Assembly (NCBI GenBank): GCA_023974075.1
Contig: CM043798.1
Span: 22,102,441-22,166,440 of the forward strand
Reading direction: 5' to 3'
Source of the DNA: Chaenocephalus aceratus
Taxonomy: Eukaryota; Chordata; Actinopteri; Perciformes; Channichthyidae
DNA: 64,000 nt
Shown piece by piece: positions 1 to 13,507 of this stretch. Position numbers and translations under genes: made by a program. A model generated the notes under the pieces. The model had not been told where the DNA came from, searched no databases, and worked only from the letters and a program-made list of their open reading frames with translations. Position 1 is the stretch's first letter. Every line of letters begins with the position of its first letter.

Positions 1-1086
1 AGAAACATATGTGACCTGCCTGACATACTGTGCCTCCTACCGTGGCAGGCAGAGAGATCCCCAAGCAAACAGATGAGGCTGAAAAAAGAAGGTACTGTAT
101 ATATATCATTGATAGGAGAATTCCATCTTAGGTTTTGACTCATAGTTTAACAACACCAACTTTGGATAATTGTTATCAGCTCTTGTTCAAAGGCTGACCT
201 GCTGGGACCCCCTTAAAGTGCGTCGCTCAGGGGTCACCGGATCAAATGTATCACTTTTATCTAAATGTCAAGATCCTTTCAAAAGGAAACAAATTGAACA
301 CCATAAGAGAACTGGTGTATAGATACTCTGCACATGGGATGCAATCTTGAAATAAAAAAATAGTCTACCTCCTATCCTATACTTGTTTCACTAGTTTTTT
401 TTTGTGTAATCATGTAGTGTAACAATACAGAAGCCACGCTCTTTGGTGTGTAAAGCAAAGCATATATTCTGCACTATCCACACATGCAGACTAGCCACTT
501 TGCTGATGTGGAGATACTAAAGAAGTAAAAACAGCTCGCGGCCTTGAACAAACCAAACCGAGAAGAGAAAACCACGTCCTTGCCTTGTTAGGTTAGTCTC
601 AGCCCACAGTCCAGACTTCTGCTTTGTAAGTGAAGGATTTTCTAGGCTGTCAGGAAAATTCCTGTTCATATTAGATCTTCAAAATATTAGCTTGGAATCT
701 GTCTCAGAGAGGTGTATGACCTGATCTGGCATTAGAGACTAGTAATGATCATTCTCTTAAACCTCAATTCATGCAGGCAATAAGCATAAATAATGTATGT
801 CACACATTGTGTCACAAAATAACTGTTTCCAACATGGCACCATTTAGTCTTTAACTTCTTTTTTATATAGAAGTTAAAGCCTCTACCACCAATCAGAGCG
901 TCAGTAGACAGGGATTGGTATGGGAACATTTTTAATTTTAAGGCCTAAAAAGGTAAAAAAAAGGAAAGAAGAAGAGTTTATTGAAGATGAGAATTGCAAA
1001 TACTATCCATGGCCAATATGATTCATCTGACTGTGGTAATCTATCTCTCTTCCCCTCCTCCTACTCAGAGTCCATCAAACAGTCTG

Positions 1087-1132
<46 letters not shown>

Positions 1133-2060
1133 TGTGTGTGTGTGTGTGTATTCTCTCAATGAGTTCCAGACCTGCGTAGCCACAAAACATATCCTATCCC
1201 CCCACCCGGGGAGATGTGGGTGGGGTCTTTGGGTGAGGCTTTCTTCCAAACTCTCATAAAGGATTACTTTCAGCAGTCACTAAATCTTCAACTATTTCAA
1301 AAGTTGGACTAGCACACCCGAAGCCTTTATTCCAAACAAACCTTGTTGGCCATGTTTACTTAAAATAAGAAAGCATTATTTGGCCAGCAGATTTGACTCT
1401 GATATAGGTGCAGTTGAGCAAGACAAAAGCTCATAATTACTGCCAAACTAGTTTATAAAATAGTTTAATATGTCTATGGGCAATATGCTTAAGGATAAGC
1501 TGAGTCAGCTGATAGTGAGTAGATGATAAACATATTCTTTTGATTCACAGAAGCAGTGAGGTTCTGGCCAAACATGGCTGTAGCATATTTTTCTGGTTGG
1601 TTCTTTTGTGTGCAAAATGTACAGCTTTTCTAAGTTCATTCACAGCCAGACTCACAGTGAGTCATCATTGTACACATCTTAACCCATTGTGTGCACATGA
1701 TGGAGAATTCAAAATGAGCAGGGATAAGGAAAAGACACAATACAGGGAGCGGTAAATACAGAGTGATTCATGAGATAATACATGAGGTCACTCTTCTCTG
1801 TTTATTGTCTTGCAACATTTTGTGCCAAAAAAACAATTTCCATGATACGTTTCCAGATAAATTGAATCATTTTTTAATGTTTGTCTCAGTTACAGTCAAT
1901 TTATTTTAATATAATTAAAAACCACATCGTCACATTTTAGAATCTTTGAAGAGTGATTGGCGTTTCTCTTCTCTTCTTTATCAATAAGCCACAGTTGTGT
2001 GTGTGCATGCATTTGTATGTGTGTTAGGGCCTTGGGCGACACTGTGTGTTTAACTCTTAC
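1..2060 (-). other. Intron 3 (partial) of the sh3pxd2b-like gene
   Basis: This AT-rich stretch lies downstream of exon 3 in the minus-strand reading. I searched it for the next PX-domain exon (family sequence following PFLPG) and found none, so that exon should lie beyond the left edge. Apart from a TG microsatellite I see no gene. Confidence 0.6.
1090..1149. repeat. (TG)n microsatellite
   Basis: About 30 TG dinucleotides with a single interruption (TGGG). The open frames across it (Val-Cys or Thr-His repeats) are artefacts of the repeat. Confidence 0.97.
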
Positions 2061-2136
2061 CTGGTAGGAATGGAATGATCCTGCGCTTAGGGTCTTTTTG
2101 GCCTCCTTCCACCGGGAATTTGTCCAGCAATTCCAT
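2061..2136 (-). CDS. sh3pxd2b: SH3 and PX domain protein, coding exon 3 (PX domain)
   Basis: A 76-nt exon read on the minus strand. It is preceded by the acceptor GTTTCAG at 2137 and followed by the donor GTAAGAG at 2060. It encodes [20 protein letters not shown] then IPFLP, plus one base of the next Gly codon. The family sequence [24 protein letters not shown] is nearly invariant in SH3PXD2A/B (Tks5/Tks4). These are scaffold proteins that bind phosphoinositides through an N-terminal PX domain and organise podosomes and invadopodia. The segment is the PX strand/loop region containing the proline-rich PFLPG turn. The phase (0 in, 1 out) fits exon 2. The next exon should begin with the rest of Gly then KILFRR, and it is not in the window. 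Confidence 0.9.
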
Positions 2137-3045
2137 CTGAAACACCGCAATTAATTAAGATTTATTAGCACACAAAGTATTTACAGTCACGCATAAGCAT
2201 CAACATGCCCTTTACATTTCACACAACAGGATAGCTGAGGCTGGAGAGGAAAGGTTCATATTTATACAAATCAGCAGTTCCTATAAGGAATTCAGCCAAT
2301 AAAGGAAGGTCTGCCAATGATTAGCAATGTCCTGAGCAGATGGTATGGTTTTCCCCTCTACTTTATATGGTGTTGCAGCAAAGGGGCTGTTAGCGGCAAA
2401 GGCACCACACTGACATAGTGGAACATTTTTGTTTCTATGATTTTCAAAGGCCAGGGATGAGAAATTATTCAGATCTGCTGATCAACACTTCTTTTGATTC
2501 TGTTCCTTTTCTTTAAAATCCACCGCCTATGATAGTCTATTTTTTGTCTCCGTTTCCACACTTTTTACCTTTCTCCCTCTGTACAATATATTGGACACTA
2601 TGACAGGGCTTTCAAATAGTGAGAACAATATATTTTCTGTCTGTGGTCTGTTCAATGTCAACCTGATTCAATGAGATCTATGACGACTGAGTTCCGTAGA
2701 GGCTTTTAAGTGTCAAAACAAACTTGCTTTCAAATATCCAAATGTTTTGCATTTTTTACATTGACAAAATATGACTGTATATTGAGTGGTAAGAAACACT
2801 TATTTCTAGACTATGTATGCAACACTGGCAATACCCAATAGGACATTTCTAGAGATAATGCTTTGGTTCGTTTACCCTCAATGGCTAATTATCAGATCTC
2901 AGGTGCCAATACAATTGCTATCATTAAAGGTGGGTGTCATTTATTTCAGAAACACTTTTTGTTATATTCCATGGAATGCTCTTAACATCCCGATAGCAAT
3001 TAATATATTAAATGAGTTGACAATAAATACATACAAAAATGTCAT

Positions 3046-3301
3046 CTGTGGAAGCTGTGGCGTTGTAAAAAGCACGACCAATCATTTTAGCCGGCCCGGC
3101 TAAAATAACTGGATGGCCTACCTGCCTGTCAGCCTTCCATCTGTGCACAAACTTATCTCATGCCCTCATTGGTCATGTGCACGTTCGTGTGTGTTGGAGG
3201 AGGGGCTCTGTAAGGAAGTGGCAGATTTCTTCCGGCTGTGTATTTTCAAATTCTAGCGCACTCGAGCTGGTTTCTCCAAAATTACCTACCCCACCTTTAA
3301 G
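3046..3301. repeat. Dispersed repeat, copy A
   Basis: Closely matches 63217-63459 in the same orientation over about 245 bp, from CTGTGGAAGC to CCCCACCTTTAAG. Differences are scattered substitutions and one 10-15-nt length difference (GGGGCTCTGTAAGGAAGTGG against GGTGG). There are no clear terminal inverted repeats, tRNA promoter boxes or simple-sequence tail, so I leave the class open. The two copies are 60 kb apart in unrelated contexts, which implies an interspersed family. Confidence 0.85.
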
Positions 3302-3687
3302 ATTTAAAAAAAAGTTAGTATGAAGAGTAGTATTTCTTTAGACCTGCCAATCTCATTCTGAATTGTATGGATTTGATTATTTCTGTATTACAATGTGAAT
3401 ATATTATATATGAGATATGTTAATCTATCGATGATTGGTCTTTTCTGGGATGAAATGTTTCAACTAAAATGTCGACTTTTGATGCGTGTAGGGCAGATCT
3501 GTATTTGGTTTGGTAACCCCACTCATCCAGTATTTTATAATGAGAAGCATCAAGGTTGATGTCAAAATGAAATATTACTGAAACTAAATATCAAGTTAAT
3601 AATTGTCTCCTCAGAACCACCTACTCTTAAGTCCAATTTTCAACATGTTGATAATGAAAAATGGAACATGCGCATCACACTGTAGAG

Positions 3688-4089
3688 CAGGGGTGTCAAA
3701 CTCAAGGCCCGGGGGCCAAATCCGGCATGCGACTTCATTTGATGTGGCCCGCAAAGGCTTGCAAAGAATATAATACGTTTATTATAGGGTTACATGCCAC
3801 TTTACAGAAGCAGGTTGCCCATAAACTACATGTCCCACAATGCATCTCGTTTTGTGACATGCGCACTGAAGAAACTTGCAATTATTTACCCTGGACTTCT
3901 GCTGTCAGACGTAGTTAATTACTAAGTTATTGCCCTATCCGATAATAATCCAATTCTGAGGCAATAATGTCATATAATACATTATTTTATATATATTTGT
4001 ATATGTATATTTATATAGTTACCACTGGCCCTTTGAGTGCAACCATAATGCTAATATGGCCCGCGATTAAATTGAGTTTGACACCACTG
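3688..4089. mobile_element. Non-autonomous hAT MITE with 8-bp TSD
   Basis: The 402-bp element begins CAGGGGTGTCAAACTCAAGG and ends with the complement, TTGAGTTTGACACCACTG. It is flanked by perfect 8-bp direct repeats CTGTAGAG at 3680-3687 and 4090-4097. Eight-bp duplications and CAGGGGTG termini are hAT hallmarks. No transposase frame survives. It sits in intron 2 of the sh3pxd2b-like gene. Confidence 0.93.
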
Positions 4090-7000
4090 CTGTAGAGGAT
4101 TTAAGTTGTAGGGTGCTCACTCCATTCATTCACCAGAACTTTTTTTAATTGAGCTTTGATTATTCATCAAAGGTTATGTTTGGGATATGTGATAAAAAAA
4201 ATTGCCCTGATACCAGGACTCATTTGTATATTACTTTTGTAACAGGGCAATCATGTGGTTTCTACAGCAAGTATTCTTGTAATACATGTCTTAATAAAGC
4301 TGCCTCATGTCCTCTGGTAAATTGGAAATAAACAATAATCTGCATCGTGCCAATAATACAGACATACTGTAGGGGAGGTATACTATGAGGTGGTATGATA
4401 GAGAGGTTATGGGAAAGGCAGAGACAAGTGCCAAATAGTGTTGTATATGGACTGTCTCAGTCTGGTCTGGTGCCTAAGAGACGTTGTTGCCATAAACAAC
4501 GAGTGACATAAATATAAAAACAGCCTCAGATCACTTAGGTAGATATGACTTGATTCTGTTCTATTTTGAGGACAGAGAGAATATCTGTATGACTGTTTAC
4601 TCCCATGCCGCTGTGCTTCTGACAAACACAGCTAGAAAAATACATTTAAGGGAAAGTTGAAAAATACACTGCCTTTGATTACTAAACTTAATTTTAAATT
4701 GTTTTGAACAGATTCTTCTTCCACTAGATTACCTTTGATAGGGCCTTTTTGGCCAAGCAATAATAACAGGCAGTTTATTGTGACAAATGCAATAAATGAA
4801 TTGCAAAACAAATAACCCAATAACAGTCTTAGCTTTCATATTTCACAAACATGAGCTTTGGTATTATTTGGATCGCAAACTAACTCAAACCAACTAAAGA
4901 TAACATGAATCACAACTTAATCCTGCATTTGGCTGTAAAAAATATTGAATACTGTATCAAACTAAACATGAGTGCACTGCAACTACTTTTCTTTGGCTAT
5001 GTGAGACAAAAACATTAAAAGGAATGGAGGGCACTAAAGTGAGCCATAAACCCTCTTTGTCTGCTAAAGAAAGTCAAAAAAGAGGTGAGTCATTCCACAT
5101 TGGTTGGGTTGTTGAGATACAACAGAGTCAAATAAAGAATTTGGAAAAGGACAAAAACAAACTAAGTAACAAAGCAACAATCTGCTTGTCTTAAAAGTCA
5201 GATGCTTCATCATTGACACAGTAGAAGAGAGACAGTATGAGGAAAGAGATGGGCAGACAGAGACAGAAGAGCCAATACCCCACACACTGTAATTGTTCCC
5301 ATGTGTCTGACTGTGAGTGCAGACACACCCAGTCTCTGTGTCTTCTCTGTAATCAGAGCCACTCAAAAAAGAAAAGGCAACTGGAGAGAGTAAAGACGTC
5401 CCTTCAAAATACCAGTTGCATCATGTGCCCAACATCAAATATTCATGCTCTACAGGCATGACAGGCCAAGGCGGGGCGTAGTCAAGCTCCACATGGCGTT
5501 CCAAGGCTACTCTGAAGTATTTTATTGTAAACTGTATCCTGCGGAGTTCATTTCAGAGGAAGAAGCATGCCACATTAGTACAATAGTTATTTGTGGACAT
5601 CACACACCGATTACATTAAATGATAACATGAGCTTATCATCTCTGGATATATCTCTGAAGGTATGCCAATGCTGTCAGCATATATGAAATTGTTAGTTTA
5701 ACTAAAAACCTAGCTGCAATGCTACATTAAAGAAAGCTAATTGATTTGGAAGTACCACTGGCTCATAGATGCATTCTCTCATTCAACATGGCCTGATGAG
5801 GAGATATTGTTTTTATTTAAAACAAATATATCAATATTCAGCAAAGCTATCATCTGTCATGGAAATGTAAAAAAATGTAAAAGCACTTTGAAGATAAACT
5901 GTTAAGGCAAGAGGGTAATTCTTGACATTGTCCCCAAACATTAACATTAACATAATGAGAAAGTCAACTCTATTGCATTTGCACATACAAGCGGCAGGGG
6001 AAATGAATCACAACCATTATAAAATTGCACTTAAATGTGCTTTAATGTGTCTATGTAGATTATGCCACTAATAAAAACAATGTTGAGACTGGAACATTTT
6101 AGTAATTGATTGATTACAGTTAGACCAACGAACCAAGTACAGGGATGTAATGAAGAAAGGAAAACCCTTTTCATTATCACTTTACTAGATTTTTCATTTC
6201 CCCAGTAATGCTATAAACTTGAATACACTGTTTATTTGATGTATACACCAACTTGTAGATTCAAGAATATAATCTTCCAAGGGGGCTTTAAATTTGTCTA
6301 GTCTATATCCGCTATATCACATCATCAGTCTCAAATAAACGCGTAGTAAAGAAGATCTAAGACGAACAAGACACCATTTAATGAGTATAAAAGAACAATG
6401 GCTGCTCTCTTTGCAACATGCCTATCTCAGTAGTCCTCTGAAGCTTTCACCCAGTCCACTGTACATTCATGATTGAGGTCATTTTTAACCCTTTACAGAC
6501 AACCATACAGTTATGCAGTACATCACATTAATGGCAGGCTAAGTTGTTAGTCCACCAATGAGGTAAGTAGTACAAATAACTCCTCATTATCCCATTGATA
6601 GACTGATAAACATATTTATTTACTTTAACCAATAGTATATGCAAATGTTAGCAAATAGTAAACCCCAAGGCTATGGAGAATATTGGTGCATATTGTGGTC
6701 AGTCTAGATATGTTATAAATAATTTGACTTGTGCTTAGTCCCTGTAGGGCTGTTCTTTTTACATTGCCACCTCCAGAGATCCCAGCCAAAGGTCAGCTAA
6801 ACAGGACACCTCAAGGGTCTGGTTGTAGTTCGGTGTTTCTCAAGTACAAATAAACTTGCTTGACCCTGGTTTCTCAATTTGGAAATAGTCTCCCTGTTTA
6901 CTTAATAAAGGTGGGCATAACTGGTTTAAGGATATTCCTCCCACCATGACAGTTGTGTCATACTGAGTTGTGGCTACTCAGAAAAAAAGGTGCAATCCAG

Positions 7001-10000
7001 TCTGGTTTACTGGAAAAAACTCAAACACTGGGAAAATATACTTAGCCTATTTCTACATTTTCAAATAGGCATATTAGTTGCTTGCTGTGACATAATCCCT
7101 GCAGCTGTAAAGAAGAGCATTGATTTAATCTGTGCAGTTATTTTGTCCACAGTAACTAAAGTCAGAATATTTCTCCCATACAAGTACTCTAAACAGAATT
7201 TCAGAAACATACCAACATTTTAACATTCTCTCAATAAAAAAACACATGTTTTGGGTTATGGAATAAAAAATACTTTAAGTACATCATATTTTGAAAAGAC
7301 TGAAAATATGTACAAGAAGGAATGGAGCACATTGTTGCTGCTTGATGGAATGAGCCCAACAAGCATCCCCATAGTTCGAGCAAAATGACCTCCGCCCTTT
7401 AATACGTTTTGTTACTTTATTATTGCAAATGGAAAATGTGTCGCAGCTGTGCAGCCCTGAATAAGAAAGTAGCAATATATTGGATTTTTTCCTACAGCTG
7501 AAAATCTAAAAAGTACCATTTATCCAAAGTGACTGCTGGAAGACTGAGCTTGTGAAGTTGAGTGGACACGTGTGCAGCATGGAAACTATTCTTAGTGACA
7601 TGGAAATAAAATTGATAAACCCATGGCAAAAATATCTCTGCACTTTCCATCTTTCTTAAGAAACAGCTTAGTCTATTTTTGTTCACAATTTACCAGACTT
7701 AAACTAGGAAGAAAAAATACTTTATGTTGAAAAGCTCACTGCTTAATTAATTATCTCAGTATTCAAATGCTTGGAAGACTTCACACACATTTTGCATTAA
7801 AGACATTTATGCACAAGTGCGGGCAATCATTATTTCCTACCACAGAATATTTCACCTACGTAACTCTCAGATGCTATTTAAGGGTAGCAGCTACATTAAG
7901 ACACTGATGTGGGTGTTGCAGGAAAAAGGTGCGTGTGAATTAAAAATGTTTTGGGTGGAGGATTGTCTGACTGATTAGTCTAAAAATATATCTAGACATG
8001 TATAGTCTGCTTGTAGATAGTTTTTTTTTAAATGGTAAAGGATCACTCTGCTTACTCCAACTTGGTCTTGATTTGATCTGTTTATAAAACTGATATAATG
8101 CCATCCAAATAAAAAAATGCTTGTGAATTTATGGAAAATGCAGACCGAGTACAGACTCCCTTGAAAATCCAAAATCCTATTCCCTTCAGACTGAGAGCAT
8201 TACAACACATGCTGTGGTCAGTGATCACATACAAAGCACACGTTGCAGCATGGTTGAGCATCAGCTGCTTGGTCCAGCTGTGTTGACGGGATGTGGTGAA
8301 TAACACTTCCTGTCTGGCTCTGAGGTTTCTGTATGACGATTGAAACTTCATTTGAAGCAGCAAACAGCATAGACACCGAATTAGAGATGATGACCAGAGA
8401 AGACGGGAAATGCGACGAGGATGAGAGGATATGAAGGAGCTGAATGACTCAGCCTTAAGTCACTAGCCTTGCTACTTGGGATGACTTCTGATGATGCCAC
8501 ACAACTTCCTTAGTTCTCCTAATAGAACACATTGTGCCAGGTTAAAATTATTAACTATTATGTTAAAAAATATCTTTAAAATAAATCCCTTTATCATAGT
8601 GAAGAAGCTGAAGTGATGTTTAGCATTCCAACAGGCCACTTTTTTGTCATACCAAATCTAACACAAGATAAGAGATTGGCTTGTATTCTCCGCAGTTGGG
8701 TTTAACTAAAATTCCCTCACTGGTGAGAGCTCACCCACAGCCAGTCAGCTCTGCAGGAAGCAGCTGCAAAGCATGGCAGGGCGAACACCAGCGGGGAATG
8801 CCCCCTGCTGAAAATATCTCACATATGGTCATTTGGTTCAATGCCATTGATTCGATTGCTGTTTAAAAGGCCTAGCGTAAGTAGTCATTCATGCTGGTTC
8901 TATAGATGAAACAAACATGGAATGATATTGTTAATAGTCATTGGTGACAGTTAGCATAAAACTGGCAACATGTACGGTCATTGATCCATTCTGAAGCAGC
9001 AATTATTTATCAGCTGCTTTGATTTCTGGCTTTAAATCTCACTTTTCCAGCACTTGCAAAGAAAACTTCCCTCTTATTGATGTTTGGAGGCCATCTCCTC
9101 CTCTTATTCGAAAGTTTACCAATGTTCTCATCTTATAGTCATAGCACTATCAGAGTCTTGAAGCCCTCATTGAGCCAGAGACATCAAAAGCAAATCAATG
9201 CTATGACTGGACAAAATGTATTGAATTATCAACACTGTGAATGTTTACCAAATCTGAATTGCTTAAGGTTATATTTAAATAAATTAAAAAATTATTATAT
9301 TTATGTAATTGAAAGAATGATACAGAAGCCAATGACAAAACTGTTCTGCCTAAATTCCAGTCCAAAAGTCCCACATTTTGAATTGGTTATAGTTGTCGTG
9401 TCAGAAGAATCAAGTTCTTTAATTCTTGGTGCAGGTCTTAATGATTGAAAGTTATTCTACTGTGGGCATGGATGATTGAATACCTCTTAAATTTGTATCA
9501 TTAAAGAGCACATTACAGCACTTAACATGATTTCAACAATCGATAGATGCTTAGAATTAAAAAAATAATCATGAGTGTGGTATCAGTCGATTTATAAGTA
9601 AGACTGTTGGCAGCTTCAGAAGCCTTAAGTCAAACTTTAATGAAATTAGTAATGAAACCTTTTATATTCCTCTGGTTAACATGACACTTGCAGCCTCAGA
9701 GAAACCTTGGTAGAGCATTGTAATTGTTGAATTCATTGCTCATGCTTTGACCATCCTAATCAATTAAAAGGAATGTAATCAAATTAGGATTGACAGTATG
9801 CTTTGCCTTATTGACTTTGTGCTCATTAGAAACGGTTGCCTTTCTGCGTTTCCTTAAGTCTATGTTCTCTAAGCTTAGATGCGGCCAGGGTCTCAGATCC
9901 ATTACCTTTGAAAGAGGAAGGGAAACTAGTATACTAATGAGATTCCCTCCTTGTGCAACACACACTGCCAGTGTGACGTTCGAGAATGATTCAGACATTT

Positions 10001-10324
10001 CTGTGGTCATCAGTGCGGTGGACACATTCATCACTGTCCTCTATTAACTTAATTGGGACATTTTTCCGACTCCTCACGCACAATATAATTACCAGTGTTG
10101 TTAGGGTGGAAGCAGGGATAGCTTGGCTACCAGCACTAGGTCTACATGGGGACAGTGTTGAATGTAGAAAGTACCTCCATTCACTTCCTGTTTTAAGCGA
10201 GACTTCAATGATGGAAAAGATAGAACTTGTCTCCTTGTCTTTATACATGCAACAGCACACACGACTACAGCTAATAGCATACCAAGACACACTGCCAAAC
10301 AGTGACACATGCACTTTTACTCAC

Positions 10325-10405
10325 CTGGAGGTCAAAGAACTTGCTGTAGCGTCTGAAAATGCTTTCTGTACTGCCATCGCTCCAGGACACTTTGATAATG
10401 TAAAC
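10325..10405 (-). CDS. sh3pxd2b: SH3 and PX domain protein, coding exon 2 (PX domain)
   Basis: An 81-nt, phase 0-0 exon on the minus strand, with acceptor TTTTACAG just above 10405 and donor GTGAGT at 10324. It encodes 27 residues beginning [17 protein letters not shown] and ending [16 protein letters not shown] is the signature phosphoinositide-contacting motif of PX domains. The whole segment matches Tks4/Tks5 family sequence ([29 protein letters not shown]). WSDGSTE looks closer to SH3PXD2B than to SH3PXD2A. It splices in frame between exon 1 (ending NKHY) and exon 3 (starting MELLDKF). Confidence 0.92.
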
Positions 10406-13400
10406 CTGTAAAACAAAAGAGACAAATTAGTGGAACATTTAAACTAACAGACAGCTATTATTGTCAACCACTTGACAATGCAAACCCCCCGGAGCATCAG
10501 TCATGACTCATGGTGCCAGTAATTGGCAGTGCTGTGACTCGGAGAGGATGGCTTGACGAAAGGCTGCAGTCACTATCAACATCTGTCACACAAAGGCATC
10601 TGGGATATCCGATTATTTCATTTCCTTATTTGTGTCGCTTCCTGCTGAAGAGGAAGTCCTTATCCTTGATGCAGCAGATTTGACTTTGCCTTGTGTTCAA
10701 TATTGCACATTTGTAGGTACATTGCAAAATGCTTTAAGTCCATTGAGATACAGATATTAGTTGTTGCTACCTATGTGGAACTAAGTGAATTAAAACAGTT
10801 ATTTTGTGCAAATTCCATCAGCCCTATGCTATTAACAACAGTATACCAGGTCAAATTAAATATCCAATGAAAAGCATTTAGCCTGGGACTCCATTGGGAT
10901 ACAGATATTAGTTGTTGCTACCTATGTGGAACTAAGTGAATTAAAACAGTTATTTTGTGCAAATTCCATCAGCAACAGTATACCAGGTTAAACTAAATAT
11001 CCAGAGAAAAGCATCTAGCCTAATCATTGCAGTCTACAGGGAACAGACACAGTTCTTTATTTTGATTTCCAAAGAAGACTAGGGGAGAAGCAGGGAGGTG
11101 ATTGGAAACTCCCTGGTGGCTTGCTGTGTCTGGCTGAATTGTGTTGGCCCCTCTCCCAGACCTTCTCTGGCCTCGCTCACTCTCTTTCAGGGCACTTTTG
11201 TTAGATATGTCCATGGATGGATCCACTACAGAAGCTATGCGGACCAGCCTGTATTCATTAAATAAAGAATTATGTATTGGTGTGTTTAACCTTAAGCCAA
11301 TGGATACATCTGTATCCAACATGAGAACATTTTACTTTCAGGGCATTTTCTTTGGCTAAAAACTGTTTGCTACATAAGAGAGAGAACAATTATATACAAA
11401 AAAGGTATCCTTAGCTCAGTATATCCAAATATAAAAAGGCTCTCTAATTTACCAGAACAACATCTACAATGGCAAATATAAGCCATAGGCTATAGCTCTA
11501 TGGAGGAAAGGGGTGGCTATAACCTAAACTATATAAACGTCTCTGGTCAATAAAATACTAATACCGGAAATGCAATGTTCATAATATTAATCTGTATGTC
11601 TCTTAGGAGTTAGATTTTCAAGCATTTTTCCTTTCTATAGAGTTGGTTCAACTCTGATGAGCAGAAGAGCTATAAGCTGCTTTTTGTAAACTTTAACCAC
11701 ACCTCCAGGGTTCTGGAAGATGTAATATGTCCCGCTTGCATGTGTGGAGAGAGAGAGAACCAGAAGCACAAAACAACATGGGCTGCACCACAGAGCAAAC
11801 AGACAGATGGAGAGGACACAGGACCTCGAGAACTCCGTGTCCTTGACCACTAACATTCACAGCGGTATAATGCATCATTTACACACATATATGGAGGCAA
11901 ACCCACATTACAGAACACACACCATGCACATAGAACTAACACTAACACCTGCTATGGCCTTGGTAGTGGCTCTCACGATTGGCCTTCTAGATCATGATGT
12001 CATGTGTGTTACTTCCAACTAACTGCGTGCATTTCTGTAGACAAATTCACTGACATACTTTTAAACAGAAAAATAATGAGACCAACATTGTTCAAAATTG
12101 CAGAAAGCAAGAAGACGGTCTTTGTCTTTTAGACATTCTTGTCCCCCACACAATTGGGGTTGCAGTTCCAATGGGGAATTACTGTTGAAACAGGAAAAGT
12201 ATCAACAGACTCTTATTGTACTTTCTTATTGTGACCCACACAAAGTTTTGGGAAGAACCATAGCCTGTGTATAAGAATTGGACATAGTCGACTTGTTTGG
12301 CGTATTGGCCTTCGCCATTTCGTTTTTTAGAACTGTAAGAGGCATGTGAGGGTGGAGCTCAGTACCACTGAACAACACTAAACAAGACATGTAAGGGACG
12401 GAAATGTAACAATTAACTTCAATAAACTGAAAACACATGGTGAAAGTTGAAACATGAACAACACCCAAACCAGAAATCTTCATAAGTAGCCTATCAATAA
12501 AAGTGACTAGCAGACATGCCCTAGACCTAAAACACACAAAAATAAAAAGTGCAATAAAGCCTACAGCACTGTAACACTGAGGTAATGAAATTACAAATGC
12601 CACATGGCATATGGTTTTTGCTGTTTAGGCCCGATCCTTTTTTAAACATTGCTTTGTGTTCACTGTGATGCCCTAAGAAACTCTTGTTAGCCTACTTCCT
12701 GGTTCGCCAGTGCCTGAAGTCATGTTTTTCTGAGTAAATTGGAGGTGGCTGAGGCATGACAAAGCTGTTGCTCAATTTAAACTCATGGGGATTAATCTGG
12801 ATGTCTGTGGACTGGTCTGGTTTGCCTATTCAAATGTTTTCTGGTGGCACACCAGTGGCAGCAGGACCTAGACATTAAATTGTTTTGTTGATCGAGGCTG
12901 CAGACTCTGGCAGAATTAATACAATACCTACATTCAGGTAAACATGTGATAGGCAACTGAACTGTTGATAGTTAATTGAATGTATACATGCAGACAGAGA
13001 GAGTCAAATGTCACATGAGTTTAACGTTACTCAAAACAACATCATTGTTTCCTGAATTAAGAAGTTGCTGGTTACATTTCAAACTCAAACAAAGAAGTGA
13101 TTAACCCATTAGATGTAAGATAAATGTCAACTTGAAAAAAAGCCAAAGCTATAAGCAAGACCATAACGGTTTACGACTATCAAACTTGTTTAAATGTCTT
13201 ATGGGTTGTAGGAATGTAACACATCTGTTTGGTACTGTGGTGTTTTCTTTATGAATCATGATATGTCTAAAGATTAAAAACAGATCGCTTCGGCTGGCTA
13301 GGTAAACTGTAATTTGACACTCTCTTTGTTTTTACTCTGCCGGGTAGGAGAGGGAGAAAAGCAGCAAAATAACCTCTTTCTGTCGCTCACTTTAGCAGCA

Positions 13401-13435
13401 AATCAGTGTGGTTGTGATAAATAATTTACGCTTAC
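10406..13435 (-). other. Intron 1 of the sh3pxd2b-like gene
   Basis: About 3.0 kb. It contains the local duplication at 10739-11029. The interval 11060-11240 is less AT-rich than its surroundings but shows no coding signal I trust. No other element is recognised. Confidence 0.7.
10739..11029. repeat. Tandem duplication, ~151-bp unit, two copies
   Basis: TCCATTGAGATACAGATATT at 10739 recurs at 10890 as TCCATTGGGATACAG, and the similarity continues to about 11029. The second copy lacks a short stretch (CCCTATGCTATTAA or so). The few differences suggest a fairly recent local duplication. Confidence 0.9.
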
Positions 13436-13507
13436 GTAGTGTTTGTTCGGATTTCTCCTTTTCTGGACATCTTGCACTGTTACTTCTTGCACGGTGCGCC
13501 TAGGCAT
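13436..13507 (-). CDS. sh3pxd2b: SH3 and PX domain protein, first coding exon
   Basis: The minus-strand ATG is at 13505-13507. The 24 codons read MPRRTVQEVTVQDVQKRR then NPNKHY, followed directly by the donor GTAAGCG at 13435. The family N-terminus is MPPRRxxVEVxVLDVQKRRxPNKHY in SH3PXD2B, while SH3PXD2A begins MLAYCVQD. This start therefore fits the B paralogue, and I chose it by that similarity and by the A at -3. It is the first beta strand of the PX domain. It joins in frame to exon 2, giving a continuous PX N-terminal half across three exons. The A/B assignment rests on few residues and could be wrong; membership of the family is secure. Confidence 0.9.

Larger units (their letters stand above)
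2137..10324 (-). other. Intron 2 of the sh3pxd2b-like gene
   Basis: About 8.2 kb of AT-rich sequence between two PX exons. It contains the dispersed repeat at 3046-3301 and the hAT MITE at 3688-4089. The segment at 8700-8815 is more GC-rich than its surroundings but gives no recognisable protein. All open frames here are short, lack codon bias, and look like chance. Confidence 0.7.

Noticed and set aside
981..1259. Cys/Val-repeat and Thr/His-repeat frames
   Set aside because: Translation of a TG microsatellite.
9077..9448. 123-codon plus frame in intron 2
   Set aside because: Composition follows the surrounding intron, with no domain or homologous motif.
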